In this document: positions 29,001 through 37,639 of the stretch, piece after piece | Numbering within the stretch: position 1 is the first letter of the stretch | Layout: each line of letters begins with the position of its first letter | Assembly: GCA_949130485.1 (NCBI GenBank) | Contig: OX422192.1 | Location: forward strand, 2,021,585-2,085,584 | DNA length: 64,000 bases | Source of the DNA: Agelas oroides | Lineage: Eukaryota; Porifera; Demospongiae; Agelasida; Agelasidae | Direction: 5' to 3' | Program-made: the position numbers and the translations under genes | The notes under the pieces: model-generated | Databases searched by the model: none | Told to the model about the DNA's origin: nothing | Seen by the model: the letters and a program-made list of their open reading frames with translations, nothing else

Positions 29001-30807
29001 GATGGTGCAGGAGGAACAATTTGCAAGCTCGTACCGCTTTGTGCTTTGATTGCACAAGCGTAGGGTTTGCGTTTTTGGCCTGCCCATTCCCACAGCTTCT
29101 TGCTCATATGTAGTTTTCATTAGTGCAACTATTGTTCCGAGTTAGGGTTTGCAGAGAGTTTACGCGAATTTCCATTGCAGATACTATGCGTCGATTGTGC
29201 AGGAGGAACAATTTGCTTGCTCGTTCCGCTTTGTGCATTGATTGCACAAACGTTGGGTTTGCGTTTTTGGCCTCCCCATTCCCACAGCTCCTTGCTCATA
29301 TGCAGTTTGTATTAGTGCTTTCCGGGCTAGGGTTTGCAGGGAATCTACGCGAATTTCCATTGCCGATACTATGCAGCGATGGTGCAGGAGGAACAATTTG
29401 CTAGCTCGTACCGCTTTGTGCGTTGATTGCACAAACGGAGGAATTGCATTTTTGGCCTCTCCATTCCCTCAGCTTCTTGCTCATATGTAGTTTGCATAAA
29501 TGCCACTATTGTTCCGGGCTAGGGTTTGCAGGGAATTTACGCGAATTTCCATTGCCGATACTATGCGGCGATTGTGCAGGAGGAACAATTCGCAAGCTCT
29601 TACCGCTTCGTGCGTTGATTGCACAAACGTAGGGTTTGCGTTTTCGGCCTCCCCATTCCCTCAGCTTCTTGCTCATCTGTAGTTTGCATTAGTGCAACTA
29701 TTGTTCCGGGCTAGGGTTTGCAGGGAGTTTACACGAATTTCCATTGCCGATACTATGCGGCGATGATGCAGGAGGAGCAATTTGCTAGCTCGTACCGCTT
29801 TGTGCGTTGATTGCACAAACGGAGGAATTGCATTTTTGGCCTCTCCATTCCCTCAGCTTCTTGCTCATATGTAGTTTGCATTAGTGCAACTGTTGTTCCG
29901 GGCTAGGGTTTGCAGGGAATTTACGCGAATTTCCATTGCCGATACAATGCGGCGATGGTGCAGGAGGAACAATTTGATAGCTCGTACCGCTTTGTGCGTT
30001 GATTGCACAAACGGAGGAATTGCATTTTTGGCCACCACATTCCCTCAGCTTCTTGCCCATATGTAGTTTGCATTAGTGCAACTGTTGTTCCGGGCTAGGG
30101 TTTGCTGGGAATTTACGCGAATTTCCATTGCCGATACTATGCGGCGATGACGCAAGATGAACAATTTGCTAGCTCGTACCGCTTTGTGCGTTGATTGCAC
30201 AAACGGAGGAATTGAATTTTTGGCCTCCCCATTCCCTCAGCTTCTTGCTCATATGTAGTTTGCATTAGTGCAACTATTTTTCCGGGCTAGGGTTTGCAGG
30301 GAATTTACGCGAATTTCCATTGCCGATACTGTGCGGCGATGATGCAGGAGGAACAATTTGCAAGCTCGTACCGCTTTGTGCTTTGATTGCACAAACGTAG
30401 GGTTTGCGTTTTTGGCCTCCCCATTCCCACAGCTTCTTGCTCATATGTAGTTTGCATTAATGCAACTATTGTTCCGGGCTAGGTTTTGCAGGTAATTTAC
30501 GCGAAATTCCATTGCCGATACTATGCTGCGATGGTGCAGGAGGAACAATTTGCAAGCTCGTACCGCTTTGTGCGTTGATTGCACAAACGTAGGGTTTGCG
30601 TTTTTGGCCTCCCTATTCCCTCAGCTTCTTGCTCATATGTAGTTTGCATTAGTGCAACTATTGTTCCGGGCTAGGGTTTGCAGGGAATTTACGCGAATTT
30701 CCATTGCCGATACTATGAGGCGATGGTGCAGGAGGAACAATTTGCTAGCTCGTACCGCTTTGTGCGTTGATTGCACAAACGTAGGGTTTGCGTTTTTGGC
30801 CTCCCCA

Positions 30808-31262
30808 CATTGTAAAAACATTTGGGTTACTTCAACCATATTTTGGCCATCTCAGTTGCATGCCTGTTGTGTAAGTGAAACATTAGCTATGAACGTCATC
30901 AAGGGATGCTTACAATTTGAATCAAAGTGTAGTTGAGAAGCTTCTCCCTTTTGTTAGATTAGGATCATCTTGCAGAAAGCCTATAAATCAGCATTTGTGG
31001 TAAGGTTTGATGTTTCTTAGATCCTACACATCCGCCACGGGAGGAGTTCCTTGTTTGCATGGTTATCCAGGAATGTAGCCAAATAGCTAGGCTTTCTGCA
31101 AGAAGATCCTAAGTTAACAAAAAGGAGAAGCGTCTCAACTACACTTAAGCTTTCAATCAAATTGGAAGCGTCCCTTGAAGTTTGTAAAGTGTCACGTACA
31201 CAACAGGCATGCAACTGAGATGACCATAATATGGTTGAAGTAACCCAAATGTTTTTACAGTG
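30808..31262. mobile_element. 455-bp foldback (MITE-like) element inserted in the satellite
   Basis: The satellite monomer is interrupted between CCTCCCCA (ending 30807) and CATTCCCT (from 31263). The insert starts CATTGTAAAAACATTTGGG and ends with the near reverse complement, CCCAAATGTTTTTACAGTG. The two arms, about 30808-30983 and 31088-31262, are inverted copies over roughly 175 bp with scattered mismatches, leaving a central spacer of about 104 bp. A CA dinucleotide lies directly outside each end, which fits a 2-bp target duplication. No transposase frame is present, so it would be non-autonomous. The CACTG-type terminus recalls animal CMC-group transposons, but that assignment is weak. 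Confidence 0.85.
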
Positions 31263-32499
31263 CATTCCCTCAGCTTCTTGCTCATATGTAGTTTGCTTTA
31301 GTGCAACTATTGTTCCGCGCTAGGGTTTGCAGGGAATCTACGCGAATTTCCATTGCCGATACTATGCGGCGATGGTGCAGGAGGAACAACTTGCTAGCTC
31401 GTACCGCTTTGTGCGTTGGTTGCACAAACGGAGGAATTGCATTTTTGGCCTCCCCATTCCCTCAGCTTCTTGCTCATATGTAGTTTGCATTAGTGCAACT
31501 ATTGTTCCGGGCTAGGATTTGCAGGGAATTTACGCGAATTTCCATTGCCGATACTATGCGGCAATGGTGCAGGAGGAGGAATTTGCAAGCTCGTGCCGCT
31601 TTGTGCGTTGAGTGCACAAACATAGGGCTTGCGTTTTTGGCCTCCCCATTCCCTCAGCTTCTTGCTCATATGTAGTTTGCATTAGTGCAACTATTGTTCC
31701 GTGGTAGTTTTTGCAGGGAATTTACGCGAATTTCCATTGCCGATTCCATGCGGCGATGGACCAGGAGGAGCAATTTGCAAGCTCGTACCTCTTTGTGCAT
31801 TGATTGCACAAACGGAGTGTTTGTGTTTTTGACTTCCCCATTCCCACAGCTTCTTGCACGTATGTAGTTTGCATTAGTGCAACTATTGTTCCGTGGTAGG
31901 GTTTGCAGGGAATTTACGCGAATTTCCATTGCCGATTCTAAGCGGCGATGGAGCAGGAGGAGCAATTTGGAAGCTCGTACCGCTTTGTGCTTTGATTGTA
32001 CAAACGGAGGTTTTGCGTTTGTGACTTCCCCATTCCCTCAGCTTCTTGCTCATATGTAGTTTGCATTAGTGCAACTATTGTTCCGTGGTAAGGTTTGCAG
32101 GGAATTTACGCGAATTTCCATTGCCGATTCTAAGCGGCGATGGAGCAGGAGGAGCAATTTGCAAGCTCGTACCGCTTTGTGCGTTGATTGTACAAACGGA
32201 GGGTTTGCGTTTTTGACTTCCCCATTCCCTCAGCTTCTTGCTCATATGTAGTTTGCAGTAGTGCAAATATTGTTCCGTGGTAGGGTGTGCAAGGAATTTA
32301 CGCGAATTTACATTGCCGATTCTATGCGGCGATGGTGCAGGAGGAACAATTTGCAAGCTCGTACCGCTTTGTACGTTGATTGCACAAACGGACGCTTCGC
32401 GTTTCTGGCCTCCCCATTCCCACAGCTTCTTGGTCGTATGTAGTTTGCATTAGTGCAACTATTGTTCCGTGCTAGGGTTTGCAGGGAATTTGCGCGAAT
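31263..32499. repeat. 192-bp satellite, edge block with a distinct subfamily
   Basis: The satellite resumes in phase after the foldback element for about 6.4 units. From about 31685 the monomers carry changes rare elsewhere: TTCCGTGGTAGG instead of TTCCGGGCTAGG, GATTCTAAGCGG and ATGGAGCAGGAGG. This is an edge subfamily that has escaped homogenisation with the main block. It ends abruptly at 32499 after GCGCGAAT. Confidence 0.93.
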
Positions 32500-32625
32500 G
32501 GAAATTCACGCAAATAGACGGCTCACCCTAGCCAGGAACAAACGTTGCACTAATTCAAGTAGCATATCAACAAGAAGCTAAGGGTATGGAGAGTTCAAAA
32601 ATGTAAACCCTGTGTTTTGTGGATT
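32500..32625 (-). repeat. Inverted fragment of the diverged satellite monomer
   Basis: From GGAAATTCACGCAAAT at 32500 to about 32622 the sequence is the reverse complement of the diverged monomer found downstream. It carries the reversed CTAGCC, GGAACAAACGTTGCACTAA, AAGAAGCTAAGGGTATGG and CAAAAATGTAAACCCTGTG segments. It separates the canonical array from forward-oriented diverged units and so forms a palindromic switch point. One breakpoint falls close to the GCACAAA half of the conserved dyad. Confidence 0.85.
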
Positions 32626-33625
32626 GGCCGTCATTTTGCGTGAATTTCCATTGACGGCATTATGCGCCGTTGCAGGAGACGGACTATATCGCAGCATTGT
32701 ACCGGTTTGTGCGCCTTTTGCACAAACACAGGGTTGACATTTTACAACTCTCCATAGCCTTAGCTTCTTGTTGATATGCTACTTGCATTAGTGCAACGTT
32801 TGTTCCGGGGTAGGATTAGCATTCAATTCGCGTGAATTCCATTGACAGCATAACGCGTCGTTGCAGGAGACGGACTATATCGCTGGATTGTACCGTTTTG
32901 TGCGCTATTTGCACAAACACAGGGTTTACATTTTTGAACTCTCAATACCCTTAGCTTGCTGTTAATATGCTACTTGCATTAGTGCAACGTTTGTTCCAGC
33001 CTAGGGTTAGCCGTGAGAATTGCTATTTGAAAGCATTATGGGCCATTGCAGAAGACGGATTATTTCGCTGGTTCGTACCGGTTTGTGCCCTTATTGCACA
33101 AACTCAGGGTTTACATTTTTGAACTCTCCATACCCTTAGCTTCTTGTTGATATTAGAACATTTGTTCCGGGCTAGGATTAGCCGTCAATTTGTGTGAATT
33201 TCCATTAATTGACGCGCCGTTGCAGGAGACGGATTATTTCGCAGGTTCGTACCGGTTTGTGCGCTTATTGCATAAACTCAGGGTTTACATTTTTGAACTC
33301 GCCATACCCTTAGCTTGCTGTTAATACGCTACTTGCATTAGTGCAACGTTTGTTCCGGCCTAGGGTTAGCCGTGAATTGCGTGAATTTCAATTGACTGCG
33401 CTGATTCGGCCTTATACGGCGTTGCATGAGACAGATTTGTTAGCAGGCTCGTACAGGTTTGTGCGTTTATTGCACAGACTGAGTGTTTACATTTTGAAAC
33501 TCTCCTTTCCATTAGTTTCTTGTTGGTATGCTACTTGCATTAGTGCAACTTTTGCTCCGGGTTAGGGTTAGCTGTAAATTTGATTGAAATTCCATCGACT
33601 GCATTATACGGCGTTGCAGGAGGAT
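32626..33625. repeat. Diverged relatives of the 192-bp monomer
   Basis: About five degenerate units have irregular spacing of about 174 to 203 bp, measured between successive TTTGTTCC segments. They keep the order of canonical landmarks (GCATTAGTGCAAC, TTTGTTCCGG, a GTGAATTTCCATTGA segment, GTTGCAGGAGACGG, GTACCGGTTTGTGCG, TTGCACAAAC, ACCCTTAGCTT), but most bases between them differ. This is the expected decayed edge of a satellite, or an older related family. Similarity ends near GCAGGAGGATGAGG at about 33625. Confidence 0.88.
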
Positions 33626-34035
33626 GAGGAATTGTAATGGTTAAAATATTTTTTTGCTTACTTATAAATCACTATTAGGTAGCAAATTGCCAGTACATAT
33701 AAGTATGATATAAGCTATATAGGATTCAGGTAGATTAACAATATTGTTTGTACGTATGTGTGTGCTATGGGATATCATTAACAGTAAGGATGTGCATGGC
33801 ATGTCAAAGTGGAGTGACTGCCCAATATAATCTCATTCCCCAACCCAGCCATTCACTGCTTGCAGCACTGTGAAGAAACTACTTTTAAGAACAGTGATAA
33901 AAAAAAAAGAAATAACAGGAAGATGTAGTATATAGGAGACCATAACATACAGGGGTCATGGGATAAGAGACTGCAACATATGTATGATACAACCTGCATT
34001 CATGCATGCTTTTTCATCGTGTGTCTGTTGCTACG
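33626..34035. other. Intergenic stretch, no gene seen
   Basis: AT-rich single-copy-like sequence with an A-run near 33900. I see no exon, tandem repeat or recognisable element. It lies just downstream of the BOLA1 stop codon on the minus strand and should contain that gene's 3' untranslated region. No clear AATAAA on the minus strand was spotted nearby. Confidence 0.5.
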
Positions 34036-34170
34036 TCAACTGTCGAAAGTATCGTCCATTTTTGAACCCTCATGAGCTTTGTCTGTTACTGTCTCTCTTG
34101 ACCCTCCCAGACAGGGAGGAGACTTGGTCACCTTGCCTCCACTAGCATCCCACTGCTGGGGAGTTCTAGC
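34036..34170 (-). CDS. BOLA1: BOLA1 terminal exon
   Basis: The acceptor CATTCCAG precedes 44 codons and a TGA. It begins ARTPQQWDASGG and carries KSPPCLGG, the C-terminal signature of BOLA1. It then has an extra acidic tail ending DDTFDS, about 15 residues longer than in vertebrate proteins. Confidence 0.9.
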   Translation of the reverse strand, partial: ARTPQQWDASGGKVTKSPPCLGGSRETVTDKAHEGSKMDDTFDS

Positions 34171-37100
34171 CTGGAATGATACACAAGGAGTGAGATATAC
34201 AGTACACGAATTCTTTATTTGCTTCAGTTGAAAAGGACAATACTTGGACACTGCATATGAAGGGTTAGAATGACTAATAAACTCATTCCGGAATATAAAA
34301 GGTGACTGCATATTACTTTTCCTCCTCCCAAAAAAACTGAATGTGGCCTGGAACAAGGCTCAAGCTGAGCATCATGAGGTACAATGATCAATGTGTACAA
34401 ACATGTTGTTGCCATAGCAACCAACTCATTTCCCATTGAAGAGGGCCATGCAGGAGATTGTCTAACCTGTATCGACAGTGCATGTACTCCTCCCTTCTTT
34501 TCCATCTCCTTCTTCAGTGTCTCCATCACCAGCCTGTGACGCTACAGTAGAGGAAACTAGTCAACCAATCAGATCATGTAAGACTGTGACAGTGGTTCAC
34601 CACTGTAGCAAGGTAATGTAAACAACTTTAGGAGTATTGAAGCACTGCAACCCTGAAGTGACTTAGCCTCATTCCCAGGCTCTCTCCTTAGCGGGGAGAG
34701 CCTGAGAATGGGGCTAGAACCGACTATCACCTAGCTAGCACTAGGAGGTACGGAGTTTAGTAGAGCCAAACACTCTTAAACAAACCTTTGATGAACACTT
34801 TTGGACGTTTCAAGAACTTGCTAGTTGTCATTTGCCTACTGATGACAAGCAACAAAGTGTACTCGAAACATTGCAAAAAGAAAAATGTCAGCCAATTGCA
34901 GTACAAATATTGTTTCTTGTCCTGTGTGTCTCTCTGTTATATCCCACTCAACTGTGCAATCATGTTGTACGTGTACAAGGAGTCGAGCTTCACTCTTCCC
35001 AACACCTTAACGAAATTAGTGCACTATAATTATGGTCTTAAACCATCAAGCCTTACATGACATAATGGCTATATTGAGTGCTAACTATTTAACCAACTGC
35101 AAGAATTGCCTTAGAAAATCGATTCCAATGAGACCTGGTATTAGCCGAAATGAATTCAGTGCAGTGGGACTGACTTTGTATGCCATAGCATTCAGGAAGA
35201 TTGCTTGTCAATACATCATCTCAAGATGATCAGTTAAATTCATTACAATGTTGGACCACAATTGCTAAAAAGTTCCATTCCCACTTCTCATCTCTTGTTT
35301 TTGATCTCTTATAGCTTCTACATACTGCAAGCAACAAAAAAAACAGAGGTGGGGAAAGTCTAGCCTCTTGGCCACGCCTTCCCACCTTTAGTTTTTGATC
35401 ACTTGCAGTTTTTGCATACTACAAGACTGAAAACGGGATCTGAGAATGAGGCCATCGTTTGTTCTTTACATACCTTCAGTAGTGGCATTCCTTCGAAAGT
35501 TTCCGACACCACCACCACCTTGAAGTGTGTCTCTGAGTCTGTGTACAGACTTGAACATAACGACATAGTCACTGGAAGAGAAAATGGCTGTACACGTAGT
35601 GCTATACAAGGGTGACAGTATATAGGCAACAAGGGGGGGGGGGCTAGGGATGCTTCAGCACCCCAAGATTTTTGGCAATATCTATAATCATAAACAGTTT
35701 ACAATGTGTACTGTCCAAAAATGTGCATTCCACCACTATTATGCTGCACAAAATAAAGACATTGAATCAGTTCTTGTCTTCAATGTCTTGTGGACATGAA
35801 GTGTCATACAGCAGTTGAGACAAGCTTGGTCTGTGGTTATACACCACCAAGTTTTAATCATTCAAAGGTTGTACGTGTACACTAATCCATGTGCAATTAA
35901 CATGATACTCCCCCACTTATCAAGGGGAGTGTGGTCCCACAAGTGGGCGTGGTCAAAATTTGCACCCGTACTTTTGGGTCTAGCCCCCCTCACCTCTACA
36001 AAGTTGTCTACTATGCCCCTAAAGGGTTCATTGTGGGAGTCTGGGTATGTGAACAATGTATAATGACACTCTCTTCCCAAAGTTCAGTTCAAGAGACCCA
36101 AGGAAGAGTAAAGATGATGATTCTCTTGCTGTTCTGTTGTGCTCACTTTTAGGCACACTGTGCATGTAGCTCTCATTGATGACTTCCAAGTGTGAGGGCT
36201 GTAGAAGAGAGTCATGAACGAAGAACCTAATTTATGCTCCTAGACCAAGAACAAATGTTCACAGATATGTACAACTATAATTTTATGCAAAGAATCACAC
36301 TTTTCTCTGCCGATCAATATTGTTAACCAACAGGCATACACCCATGTTGGGGGAGCATTCTCTAATGGTGGCATCTCGTACTATAGGTTACTTCTAGTTC
36401 CTCATTCCCAGCCCACACCTTTTTTGATACCCAATTCTCGGGCCATTATTGTCACTACTGTGTCTTCACCGTCCTGTGTACACATTCATACTACCTGATG
36501 TCAATTTTTTTAAGTACACAGAAAAACAGCTAAAACATGTCAAGCAGCTGCCATGTTTACTGGCAGTGTAGTCTCGTGCCCAGATCCCACCAGCCCGAGG
36601 AATCAGCCGAATTTCACCAGACCCCCTCCTCTGGGGTGGGGTCTGGGCACGAGACTAAAGACGAGGAGGCTACAGGCAGTGAGGCCCCACAATTCTGGGT
36701 ACCAAACTTTTTTTATAAGGGCCCAATTCGTTGATTTTTAAGTTTCTCATCAGGTGCTTCTCCTGCACACAACGCGGGCGGGCAGGTATTACCATTATGT
36801 ATTTATACACAGCCAACAGATAATTTTCATGAAAGAAGCTGACAAACAAATGATCAGCGCCCATTACCATGCAGCCGTTGAGAAGCGTTCTTTTGGATGC
36901 TGTGCAATAAAGACACATTTGTTAGCATTACGTTCATCGCTATGCTCATGATGCCTATCGCTCGTTTGTTTAACATCACTGTTATGTGCAAATAAAAGTA
37001 ATGGTGATAAATTCCATTGCAGAAAATCAATGCAGGCGGTCAATGAGAAACTAATAATCAATGAATTGGGGCCTAATGCTGTAATCGTAAACGACCACCT

Positions 37101-37311
37101 GCTGTCTGCCGACATAAACTTCAGGGAAAGATCCCTGATGAGAGACTAAGGTGTAACAAATCTGAGTGGCCTTAGCTTTGTTTTTATACTAAAATGTGCT
37201 ATAGCTATAATTTGTAAAGGGAACGTTCATCCCTTGATTCAAGCTGAGGACACATACCTTCAAAGTACACAGAAGCTTGGATTCAATTGTGGATTGCAGT
37301 GGTCCACGTGA
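34036..37311 (-). CDS. BOLA1: BolA-like protein 1 gene, at least five exons, 5' end unresolved
   Basis: Reading the minus strand, five exons join in frame through GT-AG introns: 37311-37258, 36198-36147, 35538-35474, 34541-34467 and 34170-34036. The product runs through GPLQSTIESKLLCTLK, LEVINESYMHSVPK, SETHFKVVVVSETFEG, RHRLVMETLKKEMEKK, GGVHALSIQ, ARTPQQWD and KSPPCLGG. This is the whole BolA fold in order, including the invariant RHRLV and VHAL segments and the PPCLGG tail typical of animal BOLA1. In the known family, BOLA1 is a small mitochondrial protein that pairs with monothiol glutaredoxin (GLRX5) and acts in Fe-S cluster handling; the RHR histidine helps ligate the cluster. The visible part is 126 residues plus stop, close to the usual length of about 137. 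The first exon with start codon and presequence is not settled. No stop or frameshift was found, so it looks functional. Confidence 0.9.
34467..34541 (-). CDS. BOLA1: BOLA1 exon encoding the RHRLV helix
   Basis: The exon is 75 bp, exactly 25 codons, between acceptor CTACTGTAG and donor GTTAGA. It carries RHRLVMETLKKEMEKK then GGVHALSIQ, with the conserved His of the RHR motif and the VHAL strand. Confidence 0.9.
34664..34716. repeat. 53-bp hairpin, small MITE-like remnant
   Basis: TAGCCTCATTCCCAGGCTCTC pairs with the following GAGAGCCTGAGAATGGGGCTA around a short CCTTAGCGGG loop. It lies in the BOLA1 intron at 34542-35473. TA steps at both ends would fit a mariner-type MITE, but the flanks are not informative. 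Confidence 0.6.
35474..35538 (-). CDS. BOLA1: BOLA1 exon encoding SETHFKVVVVSETFEG
   Basis: The exon is 65 bp, bordered by acceptor GTACACAG and donor GTATGT. Its first two bases complete the Asn codon opened by the previous exon. An alternative acceptor (CTTCCAG) 33 bp upstream would give a longer, in-frame exon with residues that do not fit the family, so the shorter form is preferred. Confidence 0.88.
35633..35643 (+). repeat. Run of eleven G bases
   Basis: A pure G homopolymer in the BOLA1 intron at 35539-36146. It is a likely site of length error in sequencing or replication slippage. No coding consequence. Confidence 0.9.
36147..36198 (-). CDS. BOLA1: BOLA1 exon encoding the LEVINES-HSVPK strand
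   Basis: The acceptor TTCTACAG and donor GTGAGC border 52 bp. It enters in phase 0 and leaves one base of a split Asn codon. The peptide PSHLEVINESYMHSVPK is the most recognisable part of BOLA1. Confidence 0.9.
36569..36657. mobile_element. Short TA-flanked MITE with long terminal inverted repeats
   Basis: The left arm GTCTCGTGCCCAGATCCCA is mirrored by the right arm TGGGGTCTGGGCACGAGAC, with about 45 bp between. TA flanks both sides (36569-36570 and 36656-36657), the target duplication of Tc1/mariner-type elements. It is too short to encode a protein and sits in the largest BOLA1 intron. Confidence 0.8.
37023..37149 (+). CDS. Orphan exon candidate inside the BOLA1 intron, opposite strand
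   Basis: The acceptor-like ATTCCATTGCAG is followed by one base and 41 codons before TAA. The frame includes NEKLIINELGPNAVIVND and DINFRERSLMRD, a well-balanced, protein-like composition. No partner exon was found and I do not recognise the peptide. It could be a terminal exon of an unseen gene, a relic, or chance. The antisense frame looks less protein-like. Confidence 0.25.
37258..37311 (-). CDS. BOLA1: BOLA1 exon encoding the first BolA helix
   Basis: The acceptor TTCATTACAG precedes the exon and the donor GTATGT follows it (plus strand ACATAC at 37252-37257). It holds 18 codons in phase 0, SRGPLQSTIESKLLCTLK, matching the GPVE-x-x-I-x-x-KL helix of BOLA1. An in-frame stop lies just upstream of the acceptor, so the reading frame must come from another exon. 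Confidence 0.85.
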
Positions 37312-37481
37312 CTGTAATGAAGAAGTTCATAAAATACTTTCACGAATGGAAACAGATACTGAGTAAGTTACAACCCGTCAGGCTACTTGCCTCCATCTCT
37401 ACAGCGCCAGAGCTCTGCCTCAGGCCATGCACTCCAGGACTCTCTCTGAACAAGCACAGAGTTCCTAATGAATCTCAGCAT
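37312..37481 (-). other. Possible BOLA1 first-exon region
   Basis: An ATG at 37481 (minus strand) opens MLRFIRNSVLVQR, an Arg-rich, hydroxylated and aliphatic start that resembles a mitochondrial presequence. The frame continues 32 codons to a TAG. Joining it to the next exon needs a phase-0 donor, and the only ones available (before GTGCTT or GTTCAG) are poor. The true first exon may instead lie further upstream, beyond the Death-domain relic. Confidence 0.35.
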
Positions 37482-37639
37482 TGACACACGTCTTGTATCC
37501 AAGAGAAAGACGCGAAGTAGCTATTCGAGTGACTTGATCAAAGTGGACGGAACCTAAACTGGTACTGGAATTGGAACGAGGCACCAATCTGCTGACTCAG
37601 ACTGTAGCCCCCCTGTAAACAACTTCTCCCCCGCCATTT

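Larger units (their letters stand above)
1..30807. repeat. 192-bp satellite array, main block (about 160 monomers)
   Basis: Head-to-tail monomers of 192 bp (some 190-191) fill this block. Landmarks recur in every unit: a GTTCCGGGCTAGG segment, a GCGAATTTCC segment, a GCAGGAGGA segment, CTCGTACCGC, then TTTGTGC and GCACAAA separated by seven bases, and a CTTCTTGCTCATATGTAG segment. Units differ by scattered substitutions and 1-2 base indels, and they fall into subfamilies by position. Up to about 8600 the usual tail is GGAGGAATTGCA. From 8600 to 16500 GTAGGGTTTGCG variants and shortened CCATACCGATAC units appear. From 18000 the two types alternate. Recurrent non-ATG frames of 60 codons on both strands follow from the unit being 64 codons long. 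Frameshifted and stop-containing units are common, so I read this as non-coding satellite DNA. No gene is seen in it. Confidence 0.98.

Noticed and set aside
132..32443. Well over a hundred 60-95 codon frames on both strands of the 192-bp array as small-protein genes
   Set aside because: They start at GTG or other non-ATG codons, repeat with the satellite period and are lost in many units by frameshift or stop. They follow from the unit length being a multiple of three.
1..32499. CRISPR-like regular array
   Set aside because: The repeats are contiguous 192-bp monomers with no unique spacers, and the window is eukaryotic.
34224..34529. Continuous 101-codon minus-strand frame as one protein
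   Set aside because: It reads a true BOLA1 exon (RHRLV helix) straight into the following intron. The spliced reading fits the family.
34788..35229. Overlapping plus-strand frames as a gene
   Set aside because: They lie in a BOLA1 intron on the opposite strand, overlap in two frames and have no recognised motif or splice structure.
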